Part shown: piece after piece, positions 53,731 to 64,000 of the stretch
Numbering within the stretch: the stretch's first letter is position 1
How the letters are laid out: each line of letters begins with the position of its first letter
NCBI GenBank assembly: GCA_020024775.1
Contig: JAHHTF010000001.1
Location: 20,542-84,541, forward strand
Origin: Ureaplasma sp.
Lineage (GTDB): Bacteria > Bacillota_I > Bacilli_A > Mycoplasmatales > Mycoplasmoidaceae
DNA: 64,000 bases
Reading direction: 5' to 3'
Made by a program: the position numbers and the translations under genes
The notes under the pieces: generated by a model
Told to the model about the DNA's origin: nothing
Seen by the model: the letters and a program-made list of their open reading frames with translations, nothing else
The model's database searches: none

Positions 53731-54789
53731 ATGGCAGGATTTTTTAGAAGACTGTGAAATAAAATTACCGGAAAAAAAGATACTGTTGAACAAATCCAAC
53801 AAAAGAATGAAGAAAACAGAATCTTAAAACAAGACACTAACCAAGAAAAATTCGATGCAGGTTTAAAGAAAACATCATCTGCATTAGAATCAGGGATTAA
53901 TGAATTAGTTAAAAAATACAAAAAGATTGATGATGATTTATATGATTCATTAGAAGAATTATTAATCTCTTATGATATTGGTAGTGTTGCAACTTATAAA
54001 ATCTTAGATGCAATCAAAGAAGAAGTTGTTTATCAAAACGTTACTGATGTAAATCTTATTAAAGAAATTTTCTTAGATAAGATGTTTATTTACTACATCA
54101 ATAACTCAATTATTGATACTGATATCAATTTAAAAAACGACCGTACTAATGTTGTTTTAGTTGTTGGTGTTAATGGTGTTGGTAAAACAACAACAATTGC
54201 AAAGATTACTAATAAGTTTGTTAAAGAAAACAAAAAAGTTTTATTAGTAGCTGCAGATACTTTTAGAGCTGGTGCTGTTGAACAATTAAAAGTTTGAGCA
54301 GAAAGATTAGGAGTAGATATTGTATTGCCCCAATCTGCTAACCAAGACCCGGCTAGTGTAATCTATCAAGGTGTACAAAAAGGATACGAAGAAAAATATG
54401 ATCTTGTTATCTGTGATACATCAGGAAGATTACAGAATAAAACAAACTTAATGAATGAATTGAAAAAGATTTATCAAATCATTGCTAAGTTTGATGAAAC
54501 TGCACCACATGAAACATTATTAGTTTTAGATGCAACAACAGGTCAAAGTGGACTAAACCAAGCAAAAGCTTTTTCAGAAGTTGCAAACATTACTGGAATT
54601 GTTTTAACAAAAATGGATTCAACCTCAAAAGGTGGAATCATCTTTGCTATTAAAGATATGTTTAATATCCCAGTGAAATTCATTGGTTTGGGTGAAACCC
54701 TAGATGACTTAGAAGTCTTTGACCTTCAAACTTTTGTAGATGGTATGTTAACAAACTTTGATGCTTTATTAACAGAAGATGACAAATAA
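53731..54789 (+). CDS. ftsY: Signal recognition particle receptor FtsY
   Basis: FtsY docks ribosome-SRP complexes at the membrane. The 352-residue protein has a short charged N-terminal A region and the NG domain: GVNGVGKTTTIAK, DTFRAGAVEQL, DTSGRLQNK, TKMDSTSKGG and GLGETLDDLEVF. It directly follows smc and overlaps ylxM by 11 bases. Confidence 0.97.
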
Positions 54790-55087
54790 TCGATTTTATT
54801 TAATTGAATTGTTTGACATTTACAAAGATTTGTTAACTGATAAACAAATTAATTACTTTCAAGATTATTATTTAAATGATTTATCATTGTCAGAACTTGC
54901 AGATATTAATCAAGTGTCTAGAAACGCAGTCTTAGATTCAATTTCTAAAACTGAAAAAATCTTATTAAATTATGAATCTAAATTGCAATTATGCGAGCAA
55001 AAGAAGCAAATTTATGATATTTTAAATAAAAATGATAATATAGAAAGTGTAAAAGAAAAATTAGGATTACTAAGGTTATTTAAATAG
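54779..55087 (+). CDS. ylxM: YlxM/UPF0122 helix-turn-helix protein
   Basis: A 102-residue protein with the UPF0122 pattern LLTDKQINYFQDYYLNDLSL and SELADINQVSRNAVLD (HTH). YlxM binds the SRP system in Streptococcus and Bacillus and usually sits next to ffh or ftsY, as here. ffh itself is not in the window. Overlaps ftsY by 11 bases. Confidence 0.92.
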   Translation: MTNNRFYLIELFDIYKDLLTDKQINYFQDYYLNDLSLSELADINQVSRNAVLDSISKTEKILLNYESKLQLCEQKKQIYDILNKNDNIESVKEKLGLLRLFK

Positions 55088-55101
55088 AAAGGAATTATAG
55101 T

Positions 55102-55749
55102 ATGTTATACTCAGGTAAAACAGCTCCTGCTGAAAAATACGATCCAGTTGTTAATAACAATCTAGGACCTGTTACAAGATCAGTAGGACACATTGTATTA
55201 TACGTATTTATCTCAATCATTACTTTATCATTGTTCGGTTGAATTTACTATATTGTTTGAACAAACAAAATGCAAACAGAACAAGTACAAATTAATGAAA
55301 CTGCTTCTAACATTGATATCCAATTACAAAAAAGATTCGATACTTTAACTAAAATGATGGATATTGCAAAACAACACTGTGAATTTGATAAAGAAACTTT
55401 AGAAAACATTACAGCTTTAAGATCTGGAATTACAAACCACACAATGCCAATGACTGAAGCAAATAACATGATGAATAGAGTTTACACAGGATTTAATGCT
55501 TTACAAGAAAACTATCCTATTCTTCAAGCTGATAGATCAATTCAAAGATTAATGAATGAATCAATCTTTATTGAAAAAGAATTAGCTGCATCAAGAAGAC
55601 TATATAACTCAAGAGTTACAATCTTCAACCAAAAAATTTATAACTTCCCATTAAACGTAGTTTTAGCTCCAAAAGGATACCATGGTATTCCAATCTTTGC
55701 AGCAGATGAAGAAGTTAAAAAAGATGTACAAATTAAATTCTGAAACTAA
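55102..55749 (+). CDS. LemA-family membrane protein
   Basis: A 215-residue protein with an N-terminal cytoplasmic stretch, one membrane helix (about 32-54) and a long helical domain with QLQKRFDTLTKMMDIAKQH and FIEKELAASRRLYNSRVTIF, followed by NQKIYNFPLNVVLAPKGYH, all of the LemA family. The function of LemA is unknown. GAAAGGAATTATAG precedes ATG 55102. It ends the operon with a terminator. Confidence 0.92.
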
Positions 55750-55762
55750 GATTTTATATAAG

Positions 55763-55791
55763 ACATTGAACGAAGTGTTCAATGTTTTTTA
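55763..55791 (+). terminator. Terminator of the nusA-lemA run
   Basis: A 9-bp stem ACATTGAAC / GTTCAATGT, 5-base loop, six T. Confidence 0.88.
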
Positions 55792-55804
55792 TTTGCAAAA
55801 CAAA

Positions 55805-55823
55805 ACCTAGCTATTTGCTAGGT
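55805..55823 (-). terminator. Terminator of the minus-strand acylase gene
   Basis: A 7-bp stem ACCTAGC / GCTAGGT with TATTT loop overlapping the stop codon at 55811; T-rich on the minus strand. Confidence 0.7.
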
Positions 55824-56800
55824 GCGTTAATATATTTGATGTCTTGGTTTCTTTCTAAATCATAAACATATAATTGTTTGTTATTGTTAAGATCGACATT
55901 GTTCATACTAACACAATTGATTTGGTTATTTGTATAAACCTTATAATAATAACTTAAAGTAGATTTTGAAGCACATGAAGAAGAAAGTGTTGTTTCAATT
56001 TTATCATCTTCACACAACACTGTTCCAGTTGTGATACTAACTGAACTTAGAATATGAAATACTTGTGTTACATTAGCGATTTCATTATCATCACACATTG
56101 ATGTCATCTTTGTGTAAGTACAACGGATAAAACGATCAACTGAACTTAGTCCACCAGGTAATCCAGTAGTTCCAACCCCTTGACTGAAGTTTCTTAGTTC
56201 AATGTTTTCTGAGAAATCACTTGTAGCATTTCTTGGATTAATATTAATATAGTTGTTGATATTTAATAAGTGATAATCAAATGTGGGATTGTTTGTTAAT
56301 ACACCCAATGGGTTATCATAGATTTTTAAACCATCTTTCGTGCATTCTAAAACAATTGCATCTTTTGTATCACAGATTAATCAGTGTAATTGTCCAACTC
56401 CTAAATATTGGTTGAACTGAGTATTAGTTAGATTAATATCTTTAATTAATTCTTTAGCTTCTTTAACATTTTTTGCTTGTCCTAAAACATGTAATACTAA
56501 TTCAAAAGTAGTAATATTTTCTTTTGTTTTATCAACATCATTAAAATGAGCAAAAGTGTTAAAGTTTAATCCTGCCATATACAAACCTTCTGAGTTCATT
56601 GCATCATAGTATAAAGGATAGTTTTCAACTACCATTCCCATTCCTATCATTGGATATTTGATATTAATATTTTTGTTTAAATGTCTGTATTTTAAATCAT
56701 ATCCAATGGGTGTAATAATGATTCTTGAAGAAGGTAATGGATATTCAAGGTCCATGTTTCTTCCATAGTATCCTTGTTTGAAATTAAATGAAGTACACAT
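55811..56800 (-). CDS. Choloylglycine hydrolase / penicillin V acylase family
   Basis: A 329-residue N-terminal-nucleophile hydrolase. The start MCTSFNF gives the catalytic C2 after Met removal; R14, N15 and D17 in GRNMDLEY match the active-site pocket, then GLYMAGLNF, VLTNNPTFDYHLLNINNY and TGLPGGLSSVDRFIR are diagnostic. Relatives deconjugate bile salts (BSH) or cleave penicillin V and N-acyl homoserine lactones; which applies cannot be told. There is no signal peptide, so it is cytoplasmic. One TGA encodes Trp. The clear start AGGAGGAT precedes ATG 56800. Such genes are not part of the usual mollicute core. Confidence 0.9.
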
Positions 56801-56976
56801 ATATAAATCCTCCTAATCTAATTAAATCACAAAATAAATTTAAGTAATAAAAAGCAAGCTTTAAGCATGTAATTTAGTGAGATTATAAAAATTAAAAAAC
56901 TCTTTAATTTAAAATGTTAAATGTTAAAATAAATATATTAGTTTTAATATAAACTATTTTAATATGAAAGAAAAAT

Positions 56977-58758
56977 ATGAATAAAGATAAAATCAGAAAT
57001 TTTAGTATCATTGCTCACATTGACCATGGAAAATCAACTTTAAGTGACAGAATCATCCAAATGACTAATGCTTTAGAACAAAGGGAAATGAAAAGCCAAG
57101 TATTAGATTCAATGGACATTGAAAGAGAACGTGGAATTACAATTAAATTAAATGCTGTTCAACTGCAATACAAAGATTATATTTTCCATTTAATTGACAC
57201 ACCAGGACATGTGGATTTTACCTATGAAGTTTCAAGATCATTAGCAGCTTGTGAAGGTTGTTTATTAATTATTGATGCTGCTCAAGGGATTGAAGCTCAA
57301 ACATTATCAAATGTTTATTTAGCATTAGAAAATAATCTTGAAATCATTCCAGTAGTAAACAAGATTGATTTACCAAGTGCAGATCCTGAAAGAGTAAAAA
57401 AAGAAGTAGAAGATACAATTGGTTTAGATTGTAGTGAAGCTCCATTAATTTCTGCTAAAACCGGATTAAATGTTGACCAAGTTTTAGAAGCAATTATTAA
57501 ATATATTCCAGCTCCACAAAACAATGATGATAATGCACCATTACAAGCATTAATCTTTGACTCATATTATGATTCTTATAAAGGAGTAATTTGTTTTGTA
57601 AGAATCAAGAATGGAACAATCAAGGTCGGAGATAAAATAAAGATGTGTGCTACTAACAAAGAATTCATTGTAACTGAAGTTGGAGTTAGAACACCAAAGA
57701 TTATTAATAAAGAAGTGTTAGTATCAGGTGAAGTGGGTTGAGTTGCTGCAAGTATTAAAACAGCAAGAGATGTTCATGTTGGTGATACAATTACTCATCT
57801 TGATAATCCTTGTAAAGAACCCCTACCTGGTTATAAAGCAATTTTACCAATGGTTTATTGTGGACTATATCCAATTGATACAGCACAATATGATGATTTT
57901 AAAGAAGCGATGGAAAAAATTAGTTTATCTGATGCTGCATTAACATATGAATATGAAACCTCTCAAGCCTTAGGTTTTGGGGTCAGATGTGGTTTCTTAG
58001 GTTTATTACACATGGATGTAATCCAAGAAAGAGTAAGTAGAGAATTTAATATTGATTTAATCTCAACTGCTCCATCTGTTGAATATATTGTAATTAAAAC
58101 TGATGGGGAAGAAATCAAAGTTGATAACCCATCTAAATTACCAGATAAAACTAATATTGATAAGATTTTAGAACCGTTCATTAAATTAGAAATTTTAACT
58201 CCAGATACTTATGTTGGTTCATTAATGGAATTATGTCAAAAGTATCGTGGTATCTATATTGATTTAGTTTATATTGATAATGTGAGAAGAAAGCTAGTAT
58301 ATGAATTACCACTAGCTGAAATTATGCACTCCTTCTTTGATAAACTAAAATCAGTTTCAAAAGGTTATGCAACAATGGACTATGAATTAATTGGATATCG
58401 TCCAGAAAGATTAGTGAAAGTAGATATCTTATTAAATGGTAATAAAGTAGATGCATTAAGTTTTATTACCCACATTGATTTTGCATACCAAAAATCAAAA
58501 GTGATTACTGAAAAATTAAAAGAATTAATTCCTAGACACCAATTTGAAATTCCAGTCCAAGCTGCAATTGGGTCTAAGATTATTGCTAGAGAAACTGTAA
58601 AGGCTTACAGAAAGAATGTACTTGCTAAATGTTATGGGGGAGATATCTCTCGTAAGAAGAAATTACTAGAACAACAAAAAGAAGGTAAGAAAAGATTAAA
58701 AGCAGTTGGTAATGTACAATTACCACAAGATGTATTCATTAAAGTATTAAAGGATTAA
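56977..58758 (+). CDS. lepA: Elongation factor 4 (LepA)
   Basis: LepA is a ribosome-bound GTPase acting in initiation or under stress. The 593-residue protein has HIDHGKSTLSDR, DTPGHVDFTYEVSRSL, NKIDLPSADP and ISAKTG, then the family's C-terminal domain with KCYGGDISRKKKLLEQQKEG KRLK-type tail. All typical. It starts the lepA-divIVA-acpS group. TGA encodes Trp. Confidence 0.97.
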
Positions 58759-58762
58759 GAAA

Positions 58763-59044
58763 ATGAAAAATATTTTTCAAGATAAGTTTAATGAATGAAC
58801 TGATATCAAGTTTGAATTCACTAAAAATGGATATGATCCAAATGCGGTTGATTTAGTTTTAGATCAAATGATGACTGAGTTTCAAAAGTTAATTGAGTTT
58901 CAAAAACATATTGATGAAAAAAACAATAGACTTGAAACAGAGTTAATTGACTTAAAACAAGAAAATAATAATCTAAGAGAAATTAATACAAAACTAAGAA
59001 CAAGGATTACATTCTTAGAAGATGAATCAAATAAGAAAAATTAA
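58763..59044 (+). CDS. DivIVA/GpsB-like coiled-coil protein
   Basis: A 93-residue protein. ITDIKFEF-like start (TDIKFEFTKNGYDPNAVDLV) matches the membrane-binding DivIVA/GpsB motif, in which an F..rGYd..eVD.fLd sequence is followed by a coiled coil; here the coiled coil runs from about residue 40 to 88. These proteins localise cell-division factors to curved membrane. In a wall-less cell it may serve polarity or division. It starts 4 bases after lepA and overlaps acpS by 23 bases. Confidence 0.75.
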
Positions 59045-59357
59045 TCATGGAATTGATTTAGTTGATTTAAAACGAGATGAATGAAAGAACTTAGACTTTG
59101 TGATTAGATATATGTCTAAAAAAGAATATGATGGATATTTAAAACAAACAACTGATTTAAGTAGATTAATGTATGCTTCTGGGATTTGATGTTTAAAAGA
59201 AGCGGTGATTAAAGCAACTTGTAAGAAATATAATTTTTATGAGATTGAAGTTGATTTAGATTTTAATCAACCAGTTAGTTGTAATATTGAAAACATTTCA
59301 TTATCAATTAGTTATGAATCTGATTTAGTAATTGGATCTGCAATTTATTATTTATAG
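59022..59357 (+). CDS. acpS: Holo-[acyl-carrier-protein] synthase
   Basis: AcpS transfers 4'-phosphopantetheine from CoA to acyl carrier protein. The 111-residue product has HGIDLVDLKRDE near the start (the Mg-binding Asp) and GIWCLKEAVIKAT (the WCLKEA motif), both family signatures. It is short, and the C-terminal half is divergent, but complete enough for the fold. It overlaps the DivIVA-like gene by 23 bases. A terminator follows directly. Confidence 0.88.
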
Positions 59358-59390
59358 AAAGATGTTTTTACAATCTTTCTATATTTTTTA
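59355..59390 (+). terminator. Terminator after acpS
   Basis: A 9-bp stem TAGAAAGAT / ATCTTTCTA that includes the acpS stop codon, 9-base loop, then ATATTTTTTA. Confidence 0.85.
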
Positions 59391-59542
59391 TATTAGATAA
59401 TTTGATTTGGTGTTAATACTTAGACAAATTGAATTAAAAAGACAAGATTAAATTATTTCAAAATAGTCAAGATTTAATAATATGAATTATTATTTTCTTA
59501 ATTCTCTTGTAAATTTACACTTAAAATATCAGTATTTTTTTA

Positions 59543-59548
59543 TATAAT
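59543..59548 (+). promoter_or_regulatory. -10 box of the first LRR lipoprotein gene
   Basis: TATAAT preceded by a seven-T run, about 100 bases before ATG 59648. No homopolymer of variable type like the C7/C8 tracts is present. Confidence 0.5.
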
Positions 59549-59647
59549 TTATCCGTAAAGGTAAAGAAATTAATATATTGTGAATTATATTATTACTGAA
59601 ATTTAACAAGTTCTTTTTTAAAAATTTAACGAAGAAGGAATTTATTT

Positions 59648-61654
59648 ATGAAATTAAAATCTAAAATTATTGCAGGAGTATTCGGTGCAGTAGCTTTAGC
59701 TGCAGTTCCTGTATCAATTGCATTAACTGCTACATCGTGTGGTAGTGGTTCTAGTACATCTAATGGAACTACTAATGACGGAAGTGGTTCTAATGGATCT
59801 GGAAGTGGTAGTAACAAACCAGGTTCAAATGGAAACAACAATGGTCATGGTCCACAAGTAGGATCTGGTGGGGCAGATATTGTTGGTCTTAAAAAACCAA
59901 TACCAGGTGTAATTGAAAATCCAAATTGAAAAATTGGAGATACTTTTGTTTTAAATGGTTTCACTTACAAAGTTATTAAAAACCCTAACTACTTTGTTCC
60001 TGAATATGGATTCCCAGTAGCTCAACCAGAAAATGCTTTAGAAGTAATTTCGGCAGATTCTGGGGTTATTAGTCCTAACAAAATTGCTACTAACAACTCT
60101 ACTGGTGTAGTTGACTACTACGATAACTCAGGTAAAGGTCACATTGCTTTACCAGTTACTAAAATTGCAGCAAACTTATTAGCTTCAGCTGTTATTGGTA
60201 GTGCTACAACTCCACAAGAAATTGTTATTCCCGATTCAGTTTCAGAAATTGGTGGAAATGCATTCAATGGAATCTTAAATAATATTTCTAGAATTGTATT
60301 AGGTAACTCATTAAGAGTAATTGGTGCTAATGCATTTAGTAACTTAAAATGTACTTCAGGAATTGCTTTCCCACAAGTTACTACTACAATTGGATTTAGT
60401 GCATTTGAAAACACTGATTTTACAGGTGAATTAGTTATTCCTCCTAAAGTTACTAGAATTTCTCAAAATGCATTTAGTGGGTGTACAGGTTTAACAGGAG
60501 TTAAATTCCCTAATGGATTAAAAACTATCGGTAGTGGAGCTTTCCAAGGTTGTATTAGTTTAACAGGGAGATTATATATTCCAGAATCAGTTACATCAAT
60601 TGAAAACAGTGCATTCTTTAATGATACAGGTTATGATGCACAATCAGTTTATGTAAGTGAAGCTTGTATGAATGCACTTGATGAAAAAACACAAACAAAA
60701 AACTTAATCTTTAAACCAATTTCTCAAAGACCTGCTGATCAACAACCACCAGCAAATGCTTTCACTCCTCCATATGTAGAACCAGGTCAAGATATTCAAC
60801 CTCAACAACCAATCCCAGGTTTAGTATTAAATGACAACTGAAAACTTGGAGATATTTTTGAAAAGAATGGTTATACATATGAAATTGTAAACAACCCAAG
60901 TTATGCAATCCCACAATACAACCAAATTATGGCTCAACCAAAATATGGAGTAAGAATTGATAGTGGAATTCCAGGTGTTGTAAAATTAAACAACATGGCA
61001 GATAACAATGATACAGGTATTGTTAACTATTCTGCAGATAGAACTAAAGGTGAAGTAGCTTTGCCAGTAGTTGAAATTGCTGATGGTGCATTCAACAATA
61101 CATTTACTGACCCTAATGGTATGGGTTCTGGTGTTACAATTGGTGATGGTTCTGCAATTGATATTATTATTCCTAATACAGTTGTATCAATTGGTGACGT
61201 TGCATTCGCTAACATCAAAAACCAAGTTAACAACTTTAAACTATCATCAAATTTAAGAACCATTGGTATTACAACATTTGCTTCACTAAAATACTCAGGT
61301 TCACTTATCTTACCTAGTACATTAGAATCAATGGGTGCAAGAGCATTTACTCAATCTTCAATTACAGGGCAATTAGTAATTCCTCCAAAAATTAAATTTA
61401 TTCCATATGATTGTTTCTATTCTTGTGGGATTAATGCTTTAAGTTTACCAGATGGATTACAACAAATTGGAATCGAAGCGTTCTGTGCTAACAATAGTTT
61501 ATCAGGAACATTAGTGATTCCAGATTCAGTTAGACTAATTGATAACAAAGCATTCTATGGAAACAGATATGCTCCTCAAACCGTATTTATCAATAGTAAA
61601 TGTGTAATTCAAGGTCAACAAAACCCAAACATTGTATTCCAAAAGAAAGCATAA
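59648..61654 (+). CDS. BspA-type leucine-rich-repeat surface lipoprotein
   Basis: A 668-residue lipoprotein. The signal peptide MKLKSKIIAGVFGAVALAA with TATSC is followed by a Gly/Ser/Asn linker (about 32-75). Two modules of about 280 residues follow; each begins with IPGV/L..N..WK.GD.F...G..Y..I.NP.Y and continues with repeats such as EIVIPDSVSEIGGNAFNG and GVKFPNGLKTIGSGAFQGC, the LRR_5/BspA consensus (IP..V..IG..AF). BspA-type proteins bind host matrix and other microbes. TGA codons encode Trp. The neighbour at 61931 is a paralogue. An adhesin role is inferred from the family. Confidence 0.92.
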
Positions 61655-61679
61655 TTATATAAATACTTAAAACAACAAG

Positions 61680-61710
61680 GTGCATTAACAGAAATGTTAA
61701 GCATCTTTTT
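61680..61710 (+). terminator. Terminator between the two LRR lipoprotein genes
   Basis: TGCATTAACA GAAA TGTTAAGCA with one bulged A, followed by TTTTT, 26 bases after the stop. Confidence 0.7.
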
Positions 61711-61845
61711 GTATGTTTATGATGTTTACTTTTTGTTATAAAGTCGTCATTAAAATTATTAAATTGTCTTATCTAACATCTTTCTTATTTAATAAATATA
61801 TGTTGTTATCTATTAATTTGTGTAAAAACGTTATATCTTTTTTGA

Positions 61846-61851
61846 TATAAT
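61846..61851 (+). promoter_or_regulatory. -10 box of the second LRR lipoprotein gene
   Basis: TATAAT about 80 bases before ATG 61931, after a TTATATCTTTTTTGA stretch. It makes the gene independent of its upstream paralogue. Confidence 0.5.
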
Positions 61852-61930
61852 TTTTAATGTAATGGAAAAAATAATTAAAATTATAAGAAAATTACAAGAA
61901 TTAAAATAAAGATTTAAAAGAGGATATACT

Positions 61931-63934
61931 ATGAAATTAAAATCTAAAATTATTGCAGGAGTATTCGGTGCAGTAGCTTTAGCTGCAGTTCCTGTATCAA
62001 TTGCATTAACTGCTACATCATGTGGTAGTGGTGATGGATCTTCAAACGGATCAACAAATGACAGTTCAAATGGTTCAGGAAGTGGACAAGGTGGCCAAAA
62101 CAATGGTGGCCAAAACGGTAATGGCCCACAAGTAGGATCTGGTGGGGCAGATATCGTTGGACTTAAAAAACCTATTCCAGGTGTAATTACAAATGATTTA
62201 TGAAAAAAAGGTGATACATTTATTCAAAATGGTTTCACTTACCAACTTATTGACAACCCTAACTACTTTGTTCCAGATTATGGATTCCCAGTAGCTCAAC
62301 CAAAAATGTCTTTCAAAATCATTGCTGCAGACCCTGGTGTTGTTAACTTAAACCAAATGGCTACTAACAACGCTACTGGTGTTGTTGACTACTATGATAA
62401 CTTAGGTAGAGGACACATTGCTTTACCAGTTACTAGTATTGGTGCTAACTTATTACCAAACGCAGTTATTGGTGCTCCAACAACTCCACAAGAAATTGTT
62501 ATTCCTGACTCAGTTTCTGAAATTGGTGAAAATGCATTTACTGGACTTGTAAATGATGTTTCTAGAATTGTATTAGGTAACTCATTAAGAGTAATTGGTG
62601 CTAGTGCATTTAGTAACTTAAAATGTATTGCAGGACTTGCTTTCCCTCAAGTTACTACTACAATTGGACAATATGCTTTTGAAAATACTTTATTCTCAGG
62701 TGAATTGGTAATCCCTCCAAAAGTTAAAACTATTTCAGATAGTGCATTCAGTTCTTGTGCAGGATTCACAGGAGTTAAATTCCCTAATGGTTTACAAATT
62801 ATCGGAAACAGTGCATTTGATGGATGTCTTGGTTTAACAGGAAGATTATATATTCCAGAATCAGTTACAAACATTGGAAATAATGCATTCTGAAACAACA
62901 CAGCTTATGAAACACAATCAGTTTATGTAAGTCAAAACTGTATGAACTCAATTAACGAAAGCACACAAACAAAAAACTTAATCTTTAAACCGATTTCTCA
63001 AAGACCATCTGGTGAAGAACCACCTGCAAATGCATTCACAGCTCCATTTGTAGAACCAGGTGAAAACATTCAACCACAAGAACCAATCCCAGGTTTAATC
63101 TTAAACTCTAATTGAAACATTGGTGATCAATTTGAAACAAGAGGTTGAACATATGAAATCATTAAAAACCCATCATATAAAATTCCTCCATTTGGTGAAT
63201 TGATGGATCAACCACAAATTGGATTAAAAATTGTTAAAGCTAATATGGGTGTTGTAGATGTTAGCCAAATGGCTGATGACAATGAAACTGGTATTTTAAA
63301 CTATTCAGAAGATAGAACAAAAGGACCAATTGCATTACCAGTTGTTGAAGTTGCTGATGACCCATTTGGAGTTGGTAATGCTCAAGCTTTATCTTCTCCA
63401 CAATTAACTTTAGGAGATGGTTCTCCAGTTAACTTCAGACTTCCAGATACAGTTGTTAAAGTTGGATACGGATGTTTCCCAATTAGAAACCAAGTACTAT
63501 CTTTCCAATTATCAAAAAATCTTGAATATGTTGGACCATATGCATTCTATACATTCAACTATGACGGTGAATTAATTTTACCTAAAACATTAACAACATT
63601 AACTCAAAACTGTTTCTCTAACTCTTGAACTGGTAGAGGATGAACTGGTCAATTAGTTCTTCCACCAAAAATTGTTGAAGTTCCATTTACATGTTTTGCT
63701 GGAAACAGATTCACATCAATTAAATTAAATGATGGTTTACAAAGAATTGCTTCTTTAGCTTTCTGTAACAACCAACAATTAGGTGGTACATTAACTATTC
63801 CTGAATCAGTTGTTCAAATTCAAGAAAATGCATTCTTACATACTGCATTCCCACCTCAAACAGTATTTGTTTCAAGTATCTGTGTTATCACTAACCCAGG
63901 TAACGAAAACTTAGTTTTCCAAAAAAGAGCATAA
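61931..63934 (+). CDS. BspA-type leucine-rich-repeat surface lipoprotein, paralogue
   Basis: A 667-residue paralogue of the 59648 protein. The first 31 residues are identical, the Gly/Ser/Asn linker differs in sequence and includes GGQNNGGQNG repeats, and QVGSGGADIVGLKKPIPGVI is again identical. The first LRR module is close to that of its neighbour; the second module is clearly divergent. LRR_5 repeats such as EIVIPDSVSEIGENAFTG run through both modules. ATG 61931 follows AAAAGAGGATATA. TGA codons encode Trp. The pair looks like a tandem duplication with later divergence or partial gene conversion. Confidence 0.92.
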
Positions 63935-64000
63935 TTATAAATAGATAGACATATCCCCTATCACTGGACTAAATATTTAAAACCTTTTTCTTGTATTCAA

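Overview
The window is chromosomal DNA of a wall-less bacterium of the class Mollicutes (mycoplasma in the broad sense). The sequence is very AT-rich. Almost every gene reads through in-frame TGA codons at conserved tryptophan positions (genetic code 4). Genes are tightly packed, often with short overlaps, and lipoproteins carry mycoplasma-type signal peptides ending in a TSC lipobox. RecU, HrcA/CIRCE control, two MEP-pathway enzymes (dxs, ispH), class Ia-like nrdAB and BspA-type leucine-rich-repeat lipoproteins would fit the Malacoplasma/Mycoplasmoides/Ureaplasma side of the class. A host-associated relative such as the girerdii lineage is possible, but I cannot prove genus from the sequence.

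Layout. 1-165: 5' end of topA (minus). 406-3834: two surface lipoprotein genes. 3890-5671 (minus): a membrane protein that looks like a degenerate GGDEF-EAL signalling protein. 5703-10575: recU, a small coiled-coil gene, an amino-acid permease, then rpmG-secE-nusG and two small genes. 10626-14790: nrdB-nrdA and a CoaX-like gene. 14884-16753 (minus): a DUF4143-type ATPase with an operator-like repeat array, and an orphan transposase-like HTH gene. 17306-20018: tig and a DUF2130 gene, then tRNA-Ser(GCU). 20330-24300: efp, asp23-like, nusB, rsmE, a membrane gene, mtaB. 24490-29091: a giant FtsX-type ABC permease. 29182-33369: CIRCE-controlled lon-dnaK. 33492-36892 (minus): membrane protein, hrcA, dxs. 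37024-43138: CIRCE-controlled dnaJ-grpE, then yneF, ysxC, valS, ispH. 43403-44587: tuf. 45068-46054: a third lipoprotein. 46150-55749: a long nusA-ylxR-infB-rbfA-(membrane gene)-smc-ftsY-ylxM-lemA run. 55811-56800 (minus): a choloylglycine hydrolase/penicillin acylase-family gene. 56977-59357: lepA, a DivIVA-like gene, acpS. 59648-63934: two paralogous LRR lipoproteins.

How it fits together. Most of the window is housekeeping: translation, transcription elongation, protein folding and quality control, chromosome segregation and deoxynucleotide supply. The heat-shock genes form one HrcA regulon with visible CIRCE sites before lon-dnaK and between dnaJ and the divergent hrcA operon. The variable part is the surface. 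Five lipoprotein genes share nearly the same signal peptide but have unrelated mature parts, and three of them have long homopolymer tracts (C7, C8, T17) in the promoter region, which suggests on/off switching by slipped-strand mispairing. The observations I rate highest are the poly-C promoters, the GGDEF-EAL-like membrane protein in a reduced genome, the four-half-site operator before the DUF4143 ATPase, and the bile-salt/penicillin acylase-family gene. I found no CRISPR array, rRNA gene, prophage or intact insertion sequence.
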